DNA of 64,000 bases from Microbispora sp. ZYX-F-249 (GTDB lineage: Bacteria; Actinomycetota; Actinomycetes; Streptosporangiales; Streptosporangiaceae): assembly GCF_039649665.1 (NCBI RefSeq), contig NZ_JBDJAW010000011.1, positions 1 through 64,000 of the forward strand, in the 5' to 3' direction. The translations under genes and the position numbers were made by a program. The notes below the pieces were generated by a model. That model ran no database searches, was not told the origin of the DNA, and saw only the letters and a program-made list of their open reading frames with translations. Positions 45,460 to 55,715 of this stretch are shown piece after piece (within the stretch, counting starts at the first letter, position 1; every line of letters starts with the position of its first letter).

Positions 45460-47379
45460 TCAGGCCCCACTCGCGCGTTCTCGCAACACCCGTCGCTGCT
45501 GTTCCAGCGCCACGAGTTCACCGAACAGCCGGTTGTACTCCTGCTGCTCCTCGACCGGGTTGAGCCGCTGCAGCCGCGACTTCACCTGGGCGACGGCCCG
45601 GCCCACCGCGACCTCCTGGATCTTCGCCAGGACGGCCGCGCCGTACCGCTCCTCGACGTTGACGTCGGCGCGCACGGCCTCGACCGCGAACCGGGTGACG
45701 AGCGACCTCAGGTCGAGGCCGGTCGCGTCCGGCGCACCGGCGTCGGCCTGCTCCAGCAGCCGGTCGACCCACTCGCGCCCGCCCGGGCCGCCGGCGACGG
45801 TCCCCCCCGCCGCCATGACGACCTCGTACAGGGCGACGTGCTCGGGCAGGGTGAACGTCGCCGCGCCGAGCGCGTCGAACTCCGGCCCGAGCAGCGCGGG
45901 CCGCTGCACGGCGAGCTTGAGCGCCTCCGCCTCCAGGCGGACGGCGGGGTCCAGGGGCTCCTGCCGCACGGCCGCGGACTGCGCCGGCGCCGCCGTACGG
46001 CCCGGCTGCCTGCGCCCGGGAGCGTGCGCGCCGTCCTGCGTCCGCCCCACGACCTGCTGGACGCGCTGGATGACGAAGCCCTCGTCCATGAAGCCGAGCC
46101 AGCGGTCGAGGTCCACCACGTAGGTCTTGCGCAGCCCCGGGTCCTTGATCGAGGCCACGACGGGCGCGGCGGCGTCGAGAGCGGCCAGGCGGCCCTCGTT
46201 GGTGTTGAGGTCGTAGCGGGACAGAGTGCTGCGGATCGCGAAGGCGAACAGCGGCTCGCGGCCGGCGATCAGGTCGCGCACGGCGGCGTCGCCCTGCTTG
46301 ACCCGCAGGTCGCAGGGGTCGAGGCCGTCGGGCTGCACGGCGACGAACGTCTGCGTGACGAACTTCTGCTCGTCGGCGAACGCGCGCAGGGCGGCCTTCT
46401 GCCCGGCCGAGTCGCCGTCGAAGGTGAAGATCACCTCACCCCGGAACTCGGCCTGGTCGAGCAGCAGCCGGCGCAGCACCTTGATGTGGTCCTCGCCGAA
46501 GGAGGTGCCGCAGGTGGCCACCGCGGTCGGCACGCCGGCCAGATGGCAGGCCATGACGTCGGTGTAGCCCTCCACGATGACGGCCTGGGACCGCTTGGCG
46601 ATCTCCCGCTTGGCGAGGTCCACGCCGTACAGCACCGAGCTCTTGTGATAGATCGGGCTCTCGGGGGTGTTCAGGTATTTGGGGCCGTCGTCGGAGTCGA
46701 GCAGCTTGCGCGCGCCGAAACCGATGACGTCTCCGGTGATGTCGCGGATCGGCCAGACGAGCCGCCCGCGGAACCGGTCGACGGGGCCGCGCCTGCCCTC
46801 GCGGGCCAGGCCGCCCTTGATCAGCTCCTGGGAGGTGAACCCGCGGGCCATCAGATGCCGCGACAGCGCCTCCCACTCGTTGGGCGCGTAGCCGACCCCG
46901 AAGTGCTCGGCGTCGGCCCGCTCGAAGCCGCGCTCGGACAGGAAGCGCCGCCCGGGCGCCGCCTCCGGGGCGGACAGCCGCTCGGCGTAGAACTCGGCGG
47001 CGGCGCGGTGCGCCTCGATCAAGCGCAGCCGCTCGCCCTGCTCGCGTCCCGGCACGTAGCCGCCCTGCTCGTAGCGGAGCTGGATGCCGGCGCGCTGGGC
47101 GAGCCGCTCGACCGCCTCGGTGAACGTCAGGTTCTCGATCTTGCGGACGAACGTGATGACGTCGCCGCCCTCGGCGCAGCCGAAGCAGTAGTAGTAGCCC
47201 CGGGCCGGGGTGACGTTGAAGGAGGGCGACTTCTCGTCGTGGAACGGGCACAGGCCCTTCAGGTTGCCCCCGCCCGCGTTGCGGAGCTGGATGTGCTCGC
47301 CGACGACGTCGGCGATCGGCGAGCGCTCCCGCACGAGCGCGATGTCCTCGTCACTGATCCGACCGCTTCGCCCTGCCAC
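45460..47379 (-). CDS. dnaG: DNA primase
   Basis: A 639-residue primase. The zinc domain is at residues 40-65 (CPFHDEKSPSFNV; YYYCFGCAEGGD). The Toprim core contains VIVEGYTDVMACHLAG near residue 263 and FTFDGDSAGQKAAL near 310, with the metal-binding acidic residues. The C-terminal helical DnaB-binding region ends RLFGELVALEQQRRVLRERA. Length is typical. Makes RNA primers for replication. It lies upstream of the sigma factor on the same strand, 134 bases away. Confidence 0.97.
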   Translation of the reverse strand: MAGRSGRISDEDIALVRERSPIADVVGEHIQLRNAGGGNLKGLCPFHDEKSPSFNVTPARGYYYCFGCAEGGDVITFVRKIENLTFTEAVERLAQRAGIQLRYEQGGYVPGREQGERLRLIEAHRAAAEFYAERLSAPEAAPGRRFLSERGFERADAEHFGVGYAPNEWEALSRHLMARGFTSQELIKGGLAREGRRGPVDRFRGRLVWPIRDITGDVIGFGARKLLDSDDGPKYLNTPESPIYHKSSVLYGVDLAKREIAKRSQAVIVEGYTDVMACHLAGVPTAVATCGTSFGEDHIKVLRRLLLDQAEFRGEVIFTFDGDSAGQKAALRAFADEQKFVTQTFVAVQPDGLDPCDLRVKQGDAAVRDLIAGREPLFAFAIRSTLSRYDLNTNEGRLAALDAAAPVVASIKDPGLRKTYVVDLDRWLGFMDEGFVIQRVQQVVGRTQDGAHAPGRRQPGRTAAPAQSAAVRQEPLDPAVRLEAEALKLAVQRPALLGPEFDALGAATFTLPEHVALYEVVMAAGGTVAGGPGGREWVDRLLEQADAGAPDATGLDLRSLVTRFAVEAVRADVNVEERYGAAVLAKIQEVAVGRAVAQVKSRLQRLNPVEEQQEYNRLFGELVALEQQRRVLRERASGA

Positions 47380-47525
47380 GCTGGCGAGTCTAGGGCCTGC
47401 CTCCGACAGCCCGGACGCCCCGCCGCCGACGCAGAGGACATGTCACGACTTTCCGGAACAGGTCGTGATGTACGTCTTGGTCCGTTACAAAGGAAAGGTT
47501 CGATAACGTCGACCAGGTGGAGATC

Positions 47526-48380
47526 ATGCGATCGGGGAGACTGGCCGCCCTCGCCGGCGCCGCGTTCGTCGCGGCGTCCTGCGGCGCGCCCGCCGGGGTC
47601 GCGGGAGTGAGCACGCTGCCGCCCACGCCGCCGCCCGGAAACAGCATCACGGCCACCACCGACGACTCCCAGCCCGGCCACGTCGTGCCCCCGCCCGGGG
47701 ACGAGCCGGTGCGGGTCCCGCCGCCGAAGATGTCCCCCTACACGTACGCCTTCCCCATCAAGGGCTGCAAGGTGTCGTACTCCCGCAAGCTGCTCGTGCT
47801 CCCCAAGACCACGATCTGGGCGAAGAAGGGCTGCGCGTTCGTCTCGCCGGTGGACGGCGTCGTGCAGGAGGTGAACGTCAACAACGCCTGGGCGCCCTCC
47901 ACCGACCGCGGCCCCGACCGGGAGGGCCGGTTCGTCACGGTCAAGGGCGAGGACGGCGTGCTGTACCTCGGCGGTCACCTCGACTCCGTCGAGGAGGGCG
48001 TCACACCGGGCACCAAGGTCAAGGCGGGGCAGCCGCTCGGCCGGGTGGGCAACACGGGCAACGCCCGCGACACCGCGAGCAACCTCTACTTCGCCATCTC
48101 CTGGCCGGTCGAGCCGCAGTACTGGTGGGTCCGCCGGGGCATCGTGCCGCCGTGGCCGTACCTGGACGCCTGGGACGACGGCAACCGCACGGTCTCCCCC
48201 CGCAAGGCGATGCTCACGCTGCGCAAGAAACTGGGAGCCACCCCGCCCTGCACGCAACTGTGCTCGTCCAGCTCGTCCAACTCCTCCACGAAGCAGCCCA
48301 CGACGCCCACCCCGGACGAGACCAAGCCGCCCAAGAAGAAGAACGACAAGGACGACGACACGGTCGTCATCCCGCTCTGA
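47526..48380 (+). CDS. M23-fold lipoprotein, metal site incomplete
   Basis: A 284-residue exported protein. The signal has a lipobox-like AAFVAASC near residue 18, then a Pro/Thr linker. The LysM-free M23 (lytic-factor) beta fold is recognisable from FVSPVDGVVQEVNV to GRVGNTGNARDTASNLYFAI. However, the first zinc motif HxxxD is missing where AKKGCAFVSPVDG stands, and the second LHxH element reads LYFAI, leaving only the H of GGHLDS. It is therefore probably a non-catalytic, cell wall-associated protein. The C-terminal tail is Ser/Thr/Lys-rich (KKKNDKDDDTVV). The ATG 47526 is used; a GTG nine bases earlier is possible. Confidence 0.85.
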   Translation: MRSGRLAALAGAAFVAASCGAPAGVAGVSTLPPTPPPGNSITATTDDSQPGHVVPPPGDEPVRVPPPKMSPYTYAFPIKGCKVSYSRKLLVLPKTTIWAKKGCAFVSPVDGVVQEVNVNNAWAPSTDRGPDREGRFVTVKGEDGVLYLGGHLDSVEEGVTPGTKVKAGQPLGRVGNTGNARDTASNLYFAISWPVEPQYWWVRRGIVPPWPYLDAWDDGNRTVSPRKAMLTLRKKLGATPPCTQLCSSSSSNSSTKQPTTPTPDETKPPKKKNDKDDDTVVIPL

Positions 48381-48396
48381 GACGCCGTGAACGCGG

Positions 48397-49704
48397 TCAG
48401 CCCGCCTTGAGGCGGCGGTGCGCGGCCACGGACATGCGCCGGTGCCAGCCCATGGCGGACGCGTCGGTGAGCGAGGCGATCTGGTCCACCACCGCGCGCA
48501 GCCGTCCCGCGTCGTCGGCGGCCTGCTCGAACTGCGGCCGCAGGGCGGGCTCCAGGGTCGCCGGGGCGCCCCGGAGGATGAGATCGCCGAGCTCGGCGAT
48601 GATCTCCCGCTGCCGGGCCTGGACGGCGTGGTGGTCCTCCCGCGACATCACGTAGTGCGCCGTCACGCCCTTGAGCAGCGCGCACTCCAGCCGGGTGGTC
48701 CTCGGCACCACCAGGTCCGCGTCGTACCGTCCCGGGGCGCTCCGGCCGGCGGGCGCCGGGCGGCAGCCGTACGCCTCGCGCGTGGCGTCCTGCGCGGAGC
48801 GGCACAGCCGGCCGATGAGCGCGCTGGTGAGCCGCTTGAGCGCGGCGAGGTCGGCGAGCCCGGCGTCGAAGGCGGCGGGCCACAGCGGCTCGGTGATCAG
48901 CCGCGCGAAGGTCTCCGACAGCTCCTCCAGACCGGCGTCGGGCGTGTACCACTGCCTCGTCAGGCGGCACACCTCCAGCCGCTCCTCCGGGTCGCGCAGC
49001 GCCGCCATCGTGACGTGGCCGCAGGTCAGCGCGTCCTCCAGGTCGTGCACCGAGTACGCCACGTCGTCGGCCCAGTCCATGACCTGCGCCTCGAAGCCGA
49101 CCGCGTAGTCGGGCGCGCCCTCCCGCACCCACCGGAAGACCGCCAGGTCGTCGGGGTAGACGCAGTACGGCTGGCCCTCCCCGGCGAGCGGGACGCCCGG
49201 AATCCGGCAGGAGGACCCGGCCCAGGGGTACTTGCACACCGAGTCGAGCGTCGCCCGGGTGAGGTTGAGCCCGGCGCTGCGGCCGTCCTCGGTGATGACC
49301 TTGGCCTCAAGCCGGGTCAGCAGGCGCAGGTTCTGCGCGTTGCCCTGGAACCCGCCGCACGGCGCCGCCAGTTCGTCGAGGGCGGCCTCCCCGTTGTGGC
49401 CGAACGGGGGGTGGCCGAGGTCGTGGGCGAGACAGGCGGTCTCCACCAGGTCGGGGTCGCAGCCGAGGACCTTGCCCATCTCCCGGCCGATCTGCGCGCA
49501 CTCCAGCGAGTGGGTCAGCCGCGTACGGGGGCTGTGCAGGCCGGTGCAGTCGGCGGGGGCAACCACCTGCGTCTTGGCGGCGAGCCTGCGCAGCGAGGCG
49601 CTGTGGAGCACGCGTGCCCGGTCCCGCTCGAACGCGCTCCGCTCGGGGTTGCCGGGCGGCTCAGGCACCCATCGTGCCTGGTCGTGCTCGTCATAGCGGG
49701 CCAT
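48397..49704 (-). CDS. dgt: dNTP triphosphohydrolase (dGTPase-like)
   Basis: A 435-residue HD-domain enzyme. SLRRLAAKTQVVAP and RTRLTHSLECAQIGRE (first His) precede ACLAHDLGHPPFGHNGE, which holds the HD pair and the second metal histidine. The third acidic ligand lies in QVMDWADDVAYSVHDLEDAL. Length fits the bacterial Dgt-like family. It hydrolyses dNTPs to deoxynucleosides and triphosphate, possibly for pool control or defence. The next gene upstream is divergent. Confidence 0.94.
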   Translation of the reverse strand: MARYDEHDQARWVPEPPGNPERSAFERDRARVLHSASLRRLAAKTQVVAPADCTGLHSPRTRLTHSLECAQIGREMGKVLGCDPDLVETACLAHDLGHPPFGHNGEAALDELAAPCGGFQGNAQNLRLLTRLEAKVITEDGRSAGLNLTRATLDSVCKYPWAGSSCRIPGVPLAGEGQPYCVYPDDLAVFRWVREGAPDYAVGFEAQVMDWADDVAYSVHDLEDALTCGHVTMAALRDPEERLEVCRLTRQWYTPDAGLEELSETFARLITEPLWPAAFDAGLADLAALKRLTSALIGRLCRSAQDATREAYGCRPAPAGRSAPGRYDADLVVPRTTRLECALLKGVTAHYVMSREDHHAVQARQREIIAELGDLILRGAPATLEPALRPQFEQAADDAGRLRAVVDQIASLTDASAMGWHRRMSVAAHRRLKAG

Positions 49705-49877
49705 GCGTCCTCCTTCCCTGTGGCAAGCCCCGTGGCGGCGGGGAATGGAGCGTACCCGCGAAGGTCGGGTTTCACGACAGATCCGGTAGTCCGATGGGAG
49801 ATTGCCCTCTTGCCCGGTAAGCGGCCGGGGGTGATACTCGGCTTTTGCCGCCCTGGCGCTTCCGGGGAGGAGCCCTG

Positions 49878-50669
49878 GTGGTGGACGACGAGCTCGCGGA
49901 GGTCCTCCGGTCCGGGCCCTTCGAGCGCGCCCTGCGGGCCGCCATCCGCGCGCGGGGCCTGAGCCTCGACCGCCTGCACTCGCGGCTGCGCGAGCGGGGC
50001 TTCGAGGTCAGCCTGTCGAGCCTCAGCTACTGGCAGCGCGGCCGGTCCCGGCCCGAGCGCGCCGCCTCCCTGGCGGCGGTCCGGGAGCTCGAGGTCATCT
50101 TGTCCCTGCCCGAATACGCCCTGATCGGCCTGCTCGGGCCGCCCCGCCCGCGGGGACGGCGGCCGGAGACGCTCACCGTGCTCAGCCACCACGAGCAGGT
50201 GGTGGTGAGCACCGGCCGGCGGCACCGGGTCAGCGCCCGCGTCGTGCTGCGGGCCGCCGCGCCGGGCGTGGACCGGTACGTGGTCGCCCATCCGGCGGGC
50301 ACCCGGCTGCTGCGCACCGAGTGGTGCCGGCCCGGCCGCGGCGACGACGACGGCACGGGGCTCCTGACCGAGCTGATCTTCCCGCACCCGCTCGGCCCCG
50401 GCGAGACCCACGTCGTGGAGTACGTCACCGCCGTCGCCCCGGCCGACCGGTACGACCGGCGCCTGCGGGACCCGGTCGAGCAGCATCTGGTGCAGGTGCG
50501 GTTCACGGGCGGGCGGCTGCCGGTGCGGTGTTTCCACACCTGGTCGCCGGACGCGTCGGCGCCGCCCCGCGACACCGGCGAGCTGCGCGTCGACGCGTTC
50601 GGCACCGCCCACCTGGTGGACACCGGCGCCCGGCCCGGCGTACGCGGCATCCGCTGGGAGTGGGTCTAG
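49878..50669 (+). CDS. XRE-like regulator of unknown target
   Basis: A 263-residue protein. Residues 15-75 form a helix-turn-helix-like domain ([40 protein letters not shown]), in the style of actinobacterial XRE proteins. The C-terminal 180 residues form a beta-rich domain of unknown role ([39 protein letters not shown]). GTG 49878 follows GGGGAGGAG with about seven bases spacing; the open frame reaches back to a TTG at 49845 with no ribosome site. Its stop overlaps the convergent carboxypeptidase stop by four bases. Confidence 0.8.
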   Translation: MVDDELAEVLRSGPFERALRAAIRARGLSLDRLHSRLRERGFEVSLSSLSYWQRGRSRPERAASLAAVRELEVILSLPEYALIGLLGPPRPRGRRPETLTVLSHHEQVVVSTGRRHRVSARVVLRAAAPGVDRYVVAHPAGTRLLRTEWCRPGRGDDDGTGLLTELIFPHPLGPGETHVVEYVTAVAPADRYDRRLRDPVEQHLVQVRFTGGRLPVRCFHTWSPDASAPPRDTGELRVDAFGTAHLVDTGARPGVRGIRWEWV

Positions 50670-52567
50670 CTCCTGGTGATGCGGACGTCGTCGACACCGG
50701 CCTCCACGAGACTGGCGGTCGCCAGGTCGGCCGCCTCGAACTGGATGCGCACGGTCTGGCCGGCGAACCCGGTCAGCGACGCGGTGGCGACGCTCCACGC
50801 GCCGTCCCTGTCGGTGGCCGCGCCGAGCTGCTCGAAGACCGTGCTCGTCGTGCCGCCGATGACCTTCACGCGGAAGTAGTCGGCGGAGGAGGAGTTGGAC
50901 CCGTGGGCGAGATACCAGGACAACGACAGCGTGAGCGTCCCCGAGGCCGGCAGCGTGATCGGCGGTGACGTGATCGTGGTCACTCCCCCGTCGACGTCGC
51001 CGTCCCCCGCGCTCGTCCCGGCGGCGGCGCCGGTGACCAGGTCGTAGCTCCCGCTGACCGTGGTGCCGAGCTGCTTGGCCCCGCTGGAGGAGGTCGCGGC
51101 GGGGTCGGCGCGCTCCCACGCGCCCGAGGTCGCCGTGTCGGAGCCCGCCGCGTTCGCCGTCCAGCCGGTCGCGGTCTCGAAGGTGTCGGAGTAGACGACG
51201 GCGGGCGGCGTGCCCGTGCCGCAGTACGCGGACTCCTTCCCGATGACCCGGTAGACGCAGTCGGCGTTCTGGACGAGCAGCAGCGCGGCCGCCCGGTTGC
51301 GGGAGGTCTCCCGGTCGATCGTCTCGTCGGGCGAGTAGAAGCCGGGGCTGCTCCCCCGGGGATACATCTCGAACGTGTACGTGAAGATCTTGTAGGTGCC
51401 CCACATCCAGTCGTCGATCGAGCCGTCGGTGATGTAGAGGTCGCTCGCCTGCTCGGCGGTGTACCCGTTGGTGGCCGCCATGCTGCGGCCGAGAGCGGCG
51501 TGCGCGTCCCGGTCGTCCTGCGTCATGCCCGGGCCGGTGTCGGCCGTCGTGTACCCGTACGGCCACAGGACGAGCTCGCTGTAGGTGTGCCAGTCGATGG
51601 CGGCCTTGATCTGCTGGACGCCGCCGACCACCCGGCCGCGGACGAAGTCGGCCGCCGCCTTGACCTCCGGGGCCGACTCGGCGGCCGATCCGCGGTAGGT
51701 CTCGCTCGACGGGGTGCCGGAGGATCCGCCGCAGCAGCCCCACCTGTAGCCCCAGTTGCGGTTGAGGTCGGTGCCGACGCTGGAGGTGCCGGCGTTGGGC
51801 TGGCGGTTCTTGCGCCAGGACCGGTAGGAACCGGTGGCGACGTCGTACTCGCCGCCGTCGGGGTTGAGGTCGGGCAGGATCCAGATTTCCCGCGTGTTCA
51901 CCAGGTCGGTGATCTGGGCGTCGCCGCCGTAGCCGTCGGTGAACAGGCGCAGCAGGTAGATCGCCATCTCGACGGTCAGGTGCTCGCGCGCGTGCTGGTG
52001 GGCGGTGAACAGCACCTCCGGCTCGTTCTCGTCGGTGGCCACGTTGTCGCTGATCTTGACGCCCATGAGGTCGCGGCCCTCGTAGGAGCGGCCGTAGCTG
52101 AACCTGCGGGCGATCGTGGGATGGGCGGCGACGACCTGGTCCACCAGCGCGCTGAGCTCGGCGTGGTTGTGGTAGCCGGAGTCCCCCGCGGGGAAGTCGA
52201 AGGTCTGCGGGCCGGCGGGCTCGGCCGGGGGCGTCAGGTCGGTGACCTTGAACCCGAGCCGCCGGATGGCGTCGGACTCCTGGAGCGTCGCGGTGACGAC
52301 CATGCTCCGGCCGTGCACCTCGTCGATCGCGGCCCCGGTGCGGGCCACCGCGCTGCGCTGCGCGACGGTGGCCGGGCCGTCCACCTGGTACTGCCTCGAC
52401 GGCGACGGCTCCTGGTCCGCCCGCCCCGCGGGTGCGTCCCCGGCGGCCGTGAGCGGGGCCGCCGGCGGGACGGCCGACGACACGGGGGCGGCGCCGAGCA
52501 GCGTGGGGAGGGTGCACAGCAGCGCCGCGGCGATCGCGAGCGCCGGCGGGCGGCGACGTCTTCTCAC
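50666..52567 (-). CDS. Secreted M14 zinc carboxypeptidase
   Basis: A 633-residue exported enzyme. The signal peptide is an arginine-rich start (RRRRRPP) and a hydrophobic core. The carboxypeptidase domain spans about residues 120-450: [15 protein letters not shown] holds the HxxE zinc ligands, [17 protein letters not shown] the third His, GTDLNRNW the substrate Arg/Asn site, and TYTFEMYP the catalytic Glu. The C-terminal 170 residues ([20 protein letters not shown] onwards) form a beta-sandwich domain often found after secreted M14 proteins. GTG 52567 has AGGAAGGA just upstream. Degrades peptides outside the cell. Confidence 0.93.
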   Translation of the reverse strand: MRRRRRPPALAIAAALLCTLPTLLGAAPVSSAVPPAAPLTAAGDAPAGRADQEPSPSRQYQVDGPATVAQRSAVARTGAAIDEVHGRSMVVTATLQESDAIRRLGFKVTDLTPPAEPAGPQTFDFPAGDSGYHNHAELSALVDQVVAAHPTIARRFSYGRSYEGRDLMGVKISDNVATDENEPEVLFTAHQHAREHLTVEMAIYLLRLFTDGYGGDAQITDLVNTREIWILPDLNPDGGEYDVATGSYRSWRKNRQPNAGTSSVGTDLNRNWGYRWGCCGGSSGTPSSETYRGSAAESAPEVKAAADFVRGRVVGGVQQIKAAIDWHTYSELVLWPYGYTTADTGPGMTQDDRDAHAALGRSMAATNGYTAEQASDLYITDGSIDDWMWGTYKIFTYTFEMYPRGSSPGFYSPDETIDRETSRNRAAALLLVQNADCVYRVIGKESAYCGTGTPPAVVYSDTFETATGWTANAAGSDTATSGAWERADPAATSSSGAKQLGTTVSGSYDLVTGAAAGTSAGDGDVDGGVTTITSPPITLPASGTLTLSLSWYLAHGSNSSSADYFRVKVIGGTTSTVFEQLGAATDRDGAWSVATASLTGFAGQTVRIQFEAADLATASLVEAGVDDVRITRS

Positions 52568-52717
52568 TCCACGTCCTTCCTTGCGGTAGGTACGTAGAGT
52601 GATCACTCAGGCGGGCGGCTTCAACGGTCACCGGGCCGTGTCGCGCGACCCGGTGAACCACCCCCACTCCGACCTGGACATTCCACAACGAGTCCGGATG
52701 TTCTGTGGAATTTCAAC

Positions 52718-55366
52718 TCATCGGGTGTCGGACTCCGCGCAGGTCAGCGCGGCGCGGCCCGCCTCGAGCCGCGCCACCGGGATACGGAACGGCGAGCAGG
52801 AGACGTAGTCGAGGCCGATCCCGTGGCAGAAGTGGACCGAGTCGGGGTCGCCGCCGTGCTCGCCGCAGATGCCGATCTTCAGGCCCGGCCGGGTCCGCCT
52901 GCCCTCCTCGGCCGCGATCCGCATCAGGCGGCCGACGCCCTCACGGTCGATGGACTCGAACGGCGAGACCCCGAAGACGCCCAGGTCGAGGTACCTGCCG
53001 AAGAAGCCGCTCTCCACGTCGTCGCGGGAGAAGCCCCAGGTCATCTGGGTGAGGTCGTTGGTGCCGAACGAGAAGAACTCGGCGGACTCGGCGATCTGCC
53101 CGGCCGTCAGCGCCGCCCTCGGCACCTCGATCATCGTGCCGATCGCCGCCTCCACGCCCGCCTCGGCGAGGATGCGCTCCGCCTCCTCCCGTACGATCTC
53201 CAGCTCCTGCACCGCGCCGACCAGCGGGATCATGATCTCCGCCCGGGCGCCCTCGACCCTCCGTGCCGCCGCGGCGATGGCCCGCACCTGCATGGCGAAC
53301 AGACCGGGGATCGTCAGGCCGAGCCGTACGCCGCGCAGGCCCAGCATGGGGTTCTGCTCGTGCAGCCGCTTGACCGCCGCCAGGAGCCTGCGGTCCCGGT
53401 CGTCCGCTCCCTTCCCCGCCCGTTCTTCCGCGACGGCCACCTTCACGGCCAGGTCGGTGAGGTCGGGCAGGAACTCGTGCAGCGGCGGGTCGATCAGCCG
53501 GATCGTCACCGGCAGCCCGCGCATGGCCGTGAAGATGCCGGTGAAGTCGCCGGTCTGCAGCGGTTCCAGCGCGTCCAGCGCGGCCTGCCGCTCCTTGGGC
53601 GTCGCGGCCAGGATCAGGTCCTCCACGAGCCGCCGCCGCTCCCCCAGGAACATGTGCTCCGTACGGCACAGCCCGATGCCCTGGGCGCCGTAGCGGCGGG
53701 CGCGCGCGGCGTCCTCGGCGGTGTCGGCGTTGGCCCACACGGCGAGCCGGCGGACGGAGTCGGCGTGGGTCATGATCCGGTCGACGGCCCGCACCAGCTC
53801 GTCCCCGGCCGGCTCGCCCTCGAAGTACTCGGCGACCGGCGAGGCCGTGACGGGGACCTCGCCGAGGTAGACGGCGCCGGTGCCGCCGTCGATGGAGATC
53901 ACCTCGCCCTCGTTCACGACGATCCCGCCTGGCGCGGTGAAGCGGCGGGCGTGCGTGTCGACGTCCAGCTCCTCGGCCCCGCACACGCAGGTCTTGCCCA
54001 TGCCGCGGGCCACCACCGCGGCGTGGGAGGTCTTGCCGCCCCTGGAGGTGAGCACACCCTGCGCCGCGATCATCCCGGCGAGGTCGTCGGGGTTGGTCTC
54101 CCGCCGCACGAGGATGACCGCCTCGCCCCGCCCCGCCAGCTCGACGGCCCGCTCGGAGCTGAAGACGGCCTTGCCCGCGGCGGCGCCGGGTGAGGCGTTC
54201 ATGCCGTGGGTCAGCCTGCGGTTGCCCGCCGTCGCGGCGAAGCGGGGGAACATGAGCTGGGCGAGCTGGTCGCCCGTGACCCGGATGACCGCCTCGTCCA
54301 TGTCGATGAGGCCCTCGTCCACGAGCTGGGTGGCGATGCAGAAGGCGGCCTCGGCCGTGCGCTTGCCGACGCGGGTCTGCAGCATCCACAGCTTGCCGCG
54401 CTCGATCGTGAACTCGATGTCGCACAGGTCGCGGTAGTGCCGCTCCAGCGTCGCCATGATGTCGAGGAGCTCGCGGTAGGCAGGGGGGTTGATGGTCTCC
54501 AGCTCCTGCAGGGGAACGGTGTTGCGGATGCCTGCGACGACGTCCTCGCCCTGGGCGTTGCGCAGGTAGTCGCCGTAGACGCCCTGGCGTCCCGAGCCGG
54601 GGTCCCGGGTGAATGCGACGCCGGTCCCGGAGTCGGGGCCCATGTTGCCGAACACCATGGCCACGATGTTGACGGCCGTGCCGAGGTCGGCGGGGATGCG
54701 CTCCTGGCGGCGGTAGAGGATCGCGCGCGGGGCGTTCCAGGAGTCGAAGACCGCCCTGACGGCGAGGTCCATCTGCACACGGGGGTCGGCGGGGAAGTCG
54801 CGGCCGGTCCGCTCGCGGACGATGCCCTTGAAGGTCTCGACCAGCCGCTGGAGGTCGGCGGCGTCGAGGTCGGTGTCCTCCCGCTCGCCCTTGAGGTCGT
54901 CCATCGCGTCCTCGAACAGCTCGTCGCCGATGCCCAGGACGGTCTTGCCGAACATCTGGATGAGCCGGCGGTAGGAGTCCCACGCGAAGCGGTCGTTGCC
55001 CGACTGCTTGGCCAGCCCGAGGACCGAGTCGTCGTTGAGGCCGATGTTGAGGACGGTCTCCATCATGCCGGGCATCGAGAACTTCGCCCCCGACCTCACG
55101 CTGACCAGCAGCGGGTCGTCGGCCTGGCCGAGGCGCTTGCCCATGCGCGCCTCCAGGGCGGCGAGGTGCTCGCCGATCTCCCCCTCCAGCCCGTCGGGCA
55201 TGCCGCCATGGCGGAGGTAGTGACGGCACGCCTCGGTGGTGATCGTGAAGCCGGGAGGCACGGGCAGGCCGATGTTGGTCATTTCCGCCAGATTGGCGCC
55301 CTTACCACCGAGGAGGTCTTTGAGGTCCTTGTTGCCCTCGGTGAAGTCGTAAACGTACTTGGGCAT
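52718..55366 (-). CDS. ppdK: Pyruvate, phosphate dikinase
   Basis: An 882-residue dikinase. The ATP-grasp domain starts MPKYVYDFTEGNKDLKDLLG, then KGANLAEM. The swivelling phospho-His domain has LTSRGGKTSHAAVVARGMGK with the phosphorylated His and regulatory Thr. The TIM-barrel PEP/pyruvate domain includes GIGLCRTEHMFLG and FFSFGTNDLTQMTWGFSRDD, ending HFCHGIGLDYVSCSPFRIPV with the catalytic Cys. Interconverts pyruvate and phosphoenolpyruvate at the cost of ATP and phosphate. Its ATG has AAGGAGCG upstream. It is divergent from the hydrolase gene at 55716 across a regulatory-looking spacer. Confidence 0.97.
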   Translation of the reverse strand: MPKYVYDFTEGNKDLKDLLGGKGANLAEMTNIGLPVPPGFTITTEACRHYLRHGGMPDGLEGEIGEHLAALEARMGKRLGQADDPLLVSVRSGAKFSMPGMMETVLNIGLNDDSVLGLAKQSGNDRFAWDSYRRLIQMFGKTVLGIGDELFEDAMDDLKGEREDTDLDAADLQRLVETFKGIVRERTGRDFPADPRVQMDLAVRAVFDSWNAPRAILYRRQERIPADLGTAVNIVAMVFGNMGPDSGTGVAFTRDPGSGRQGVYGDYLRNAQGEDVVAGIRNTVPLQELETINPPAYRELLDIMATLERHYRDLCDIEFTIERGKLWMLQTRVGKRTAEAAFCIATQLVDEGLIDMDEAVIRVTGDQLAQLMFPRFAATAGNRRLTHGMNASPGAAAGKAVFSSERAVELAGRGEAVILVRRETNPDDLAGMIAAQGVLTSRGGKTSHAAVVARGMGKTCVCGAEELDVDTHARRFTAPGGIVVNEGEVISIDGGTGAVYLGEVPVTASPVAEYFEGEPAGDELVRAVDRIMTHADSVRRLAVWANADTAEDAARARRYGAQGIGLCRTEHMFLGERRRLVEDLILAATPKERQAALDALEPLQTGDFTGIFTAMRGLPVTIRLIDPPLHEFLPDLTDLAVKVAVAEERAGKGADDRDRRLLAAVKRLHEQNPMLGLRGVRLGLTIPGLFAMQVRAIAAAARRVEGARAEIMIPLVGAVQELEIVREEAERILAEAGVEAAIGTMIEVPRAALTAGQIAESAEFFSFGTNDLTQMTWGFSRDDVESGFFGRYLDLGVFGVSPFESIDREGVGRLMRIAAEEGRRTRPGLKIGICGEHGGDPDSVHFCHGIGLDYVSCSPFRIPVARLEAGRAALTCAESDTR

Positions 55367-55541
55367 GTGACGCTCCTTCGCCGACTTCAAAGAAACCGCG
55401 GACGCGGCCCGCAACCGGACTGTACCTAGGAAAAGCAGCACCAAACATCACCCTTCACCACATATGGCGTCTAAGCAGGTAGAAGGGCTGCCAGAGGTCT
55501 AATCCAATCAAAGATCGGTCGTTTTTCCGGAGGGCGCAGAC

Positions 55542-55553
55542 TGGTATAAACCA
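55542..55553. promoter_or_regulatory. DasR-like operator 1
   Basis: TGGTATAAACCA matches the dre (DasR/GntR-type) consensus TGGTCTAGACCA at 10 of 12 positions, including both outer half-sites. It lies in the promoter region of the hydrolase gene. Confidence 0.45.
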
Positions 55554-55601
55554 ATTCGCGGTCAAGCGCGTCGCACAGCCCCCGGGACATCGGAGGGGAA
55601 A

Positions 55602-55613
55602 TGGTTTAGACCA
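55602..55613. promoter_or_regulatory. DasR-like operator 2
   Basis: TGGTTTAGACCA matches the dre consensus at 11 of 12 positions. Its centre is 60 bases from operator 1 and it lies about 100 bases before the hydrolase start. Confidence 0.5.
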
Positions 55614-55715
55614 TTGTCCGGTAAGGCGGAGTTCCGGTGCGTCGGCGATACCGGCGCGACGGTCTGCGATATAAACGAGGCACCCTCCGAACGCAGTCGA
55701 ACATGAGGGGTTTCA

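Larger units (their letters stand above)
55367..55715. other. Divergent promoter region between ppdK and hydrolase
   Basis: About 350 bases, AT-richer than its neighbours between 55430 and 55560. It includes the two DasR-like palindromes listed separately. CCTAGG at 55424-55429 and other T/A-rich runs could contain the ppdK promoter; no pair of boxes is certain. No gene is seen. Confidence 0.6.

Noticed and set aside
49515..52688. A frame of more than 1000 codons on the minus strand
   Set aside because: It is a shadow of the carboxypeptidase, regulator and dgt genes; the true frames carry all catalytic motifs.
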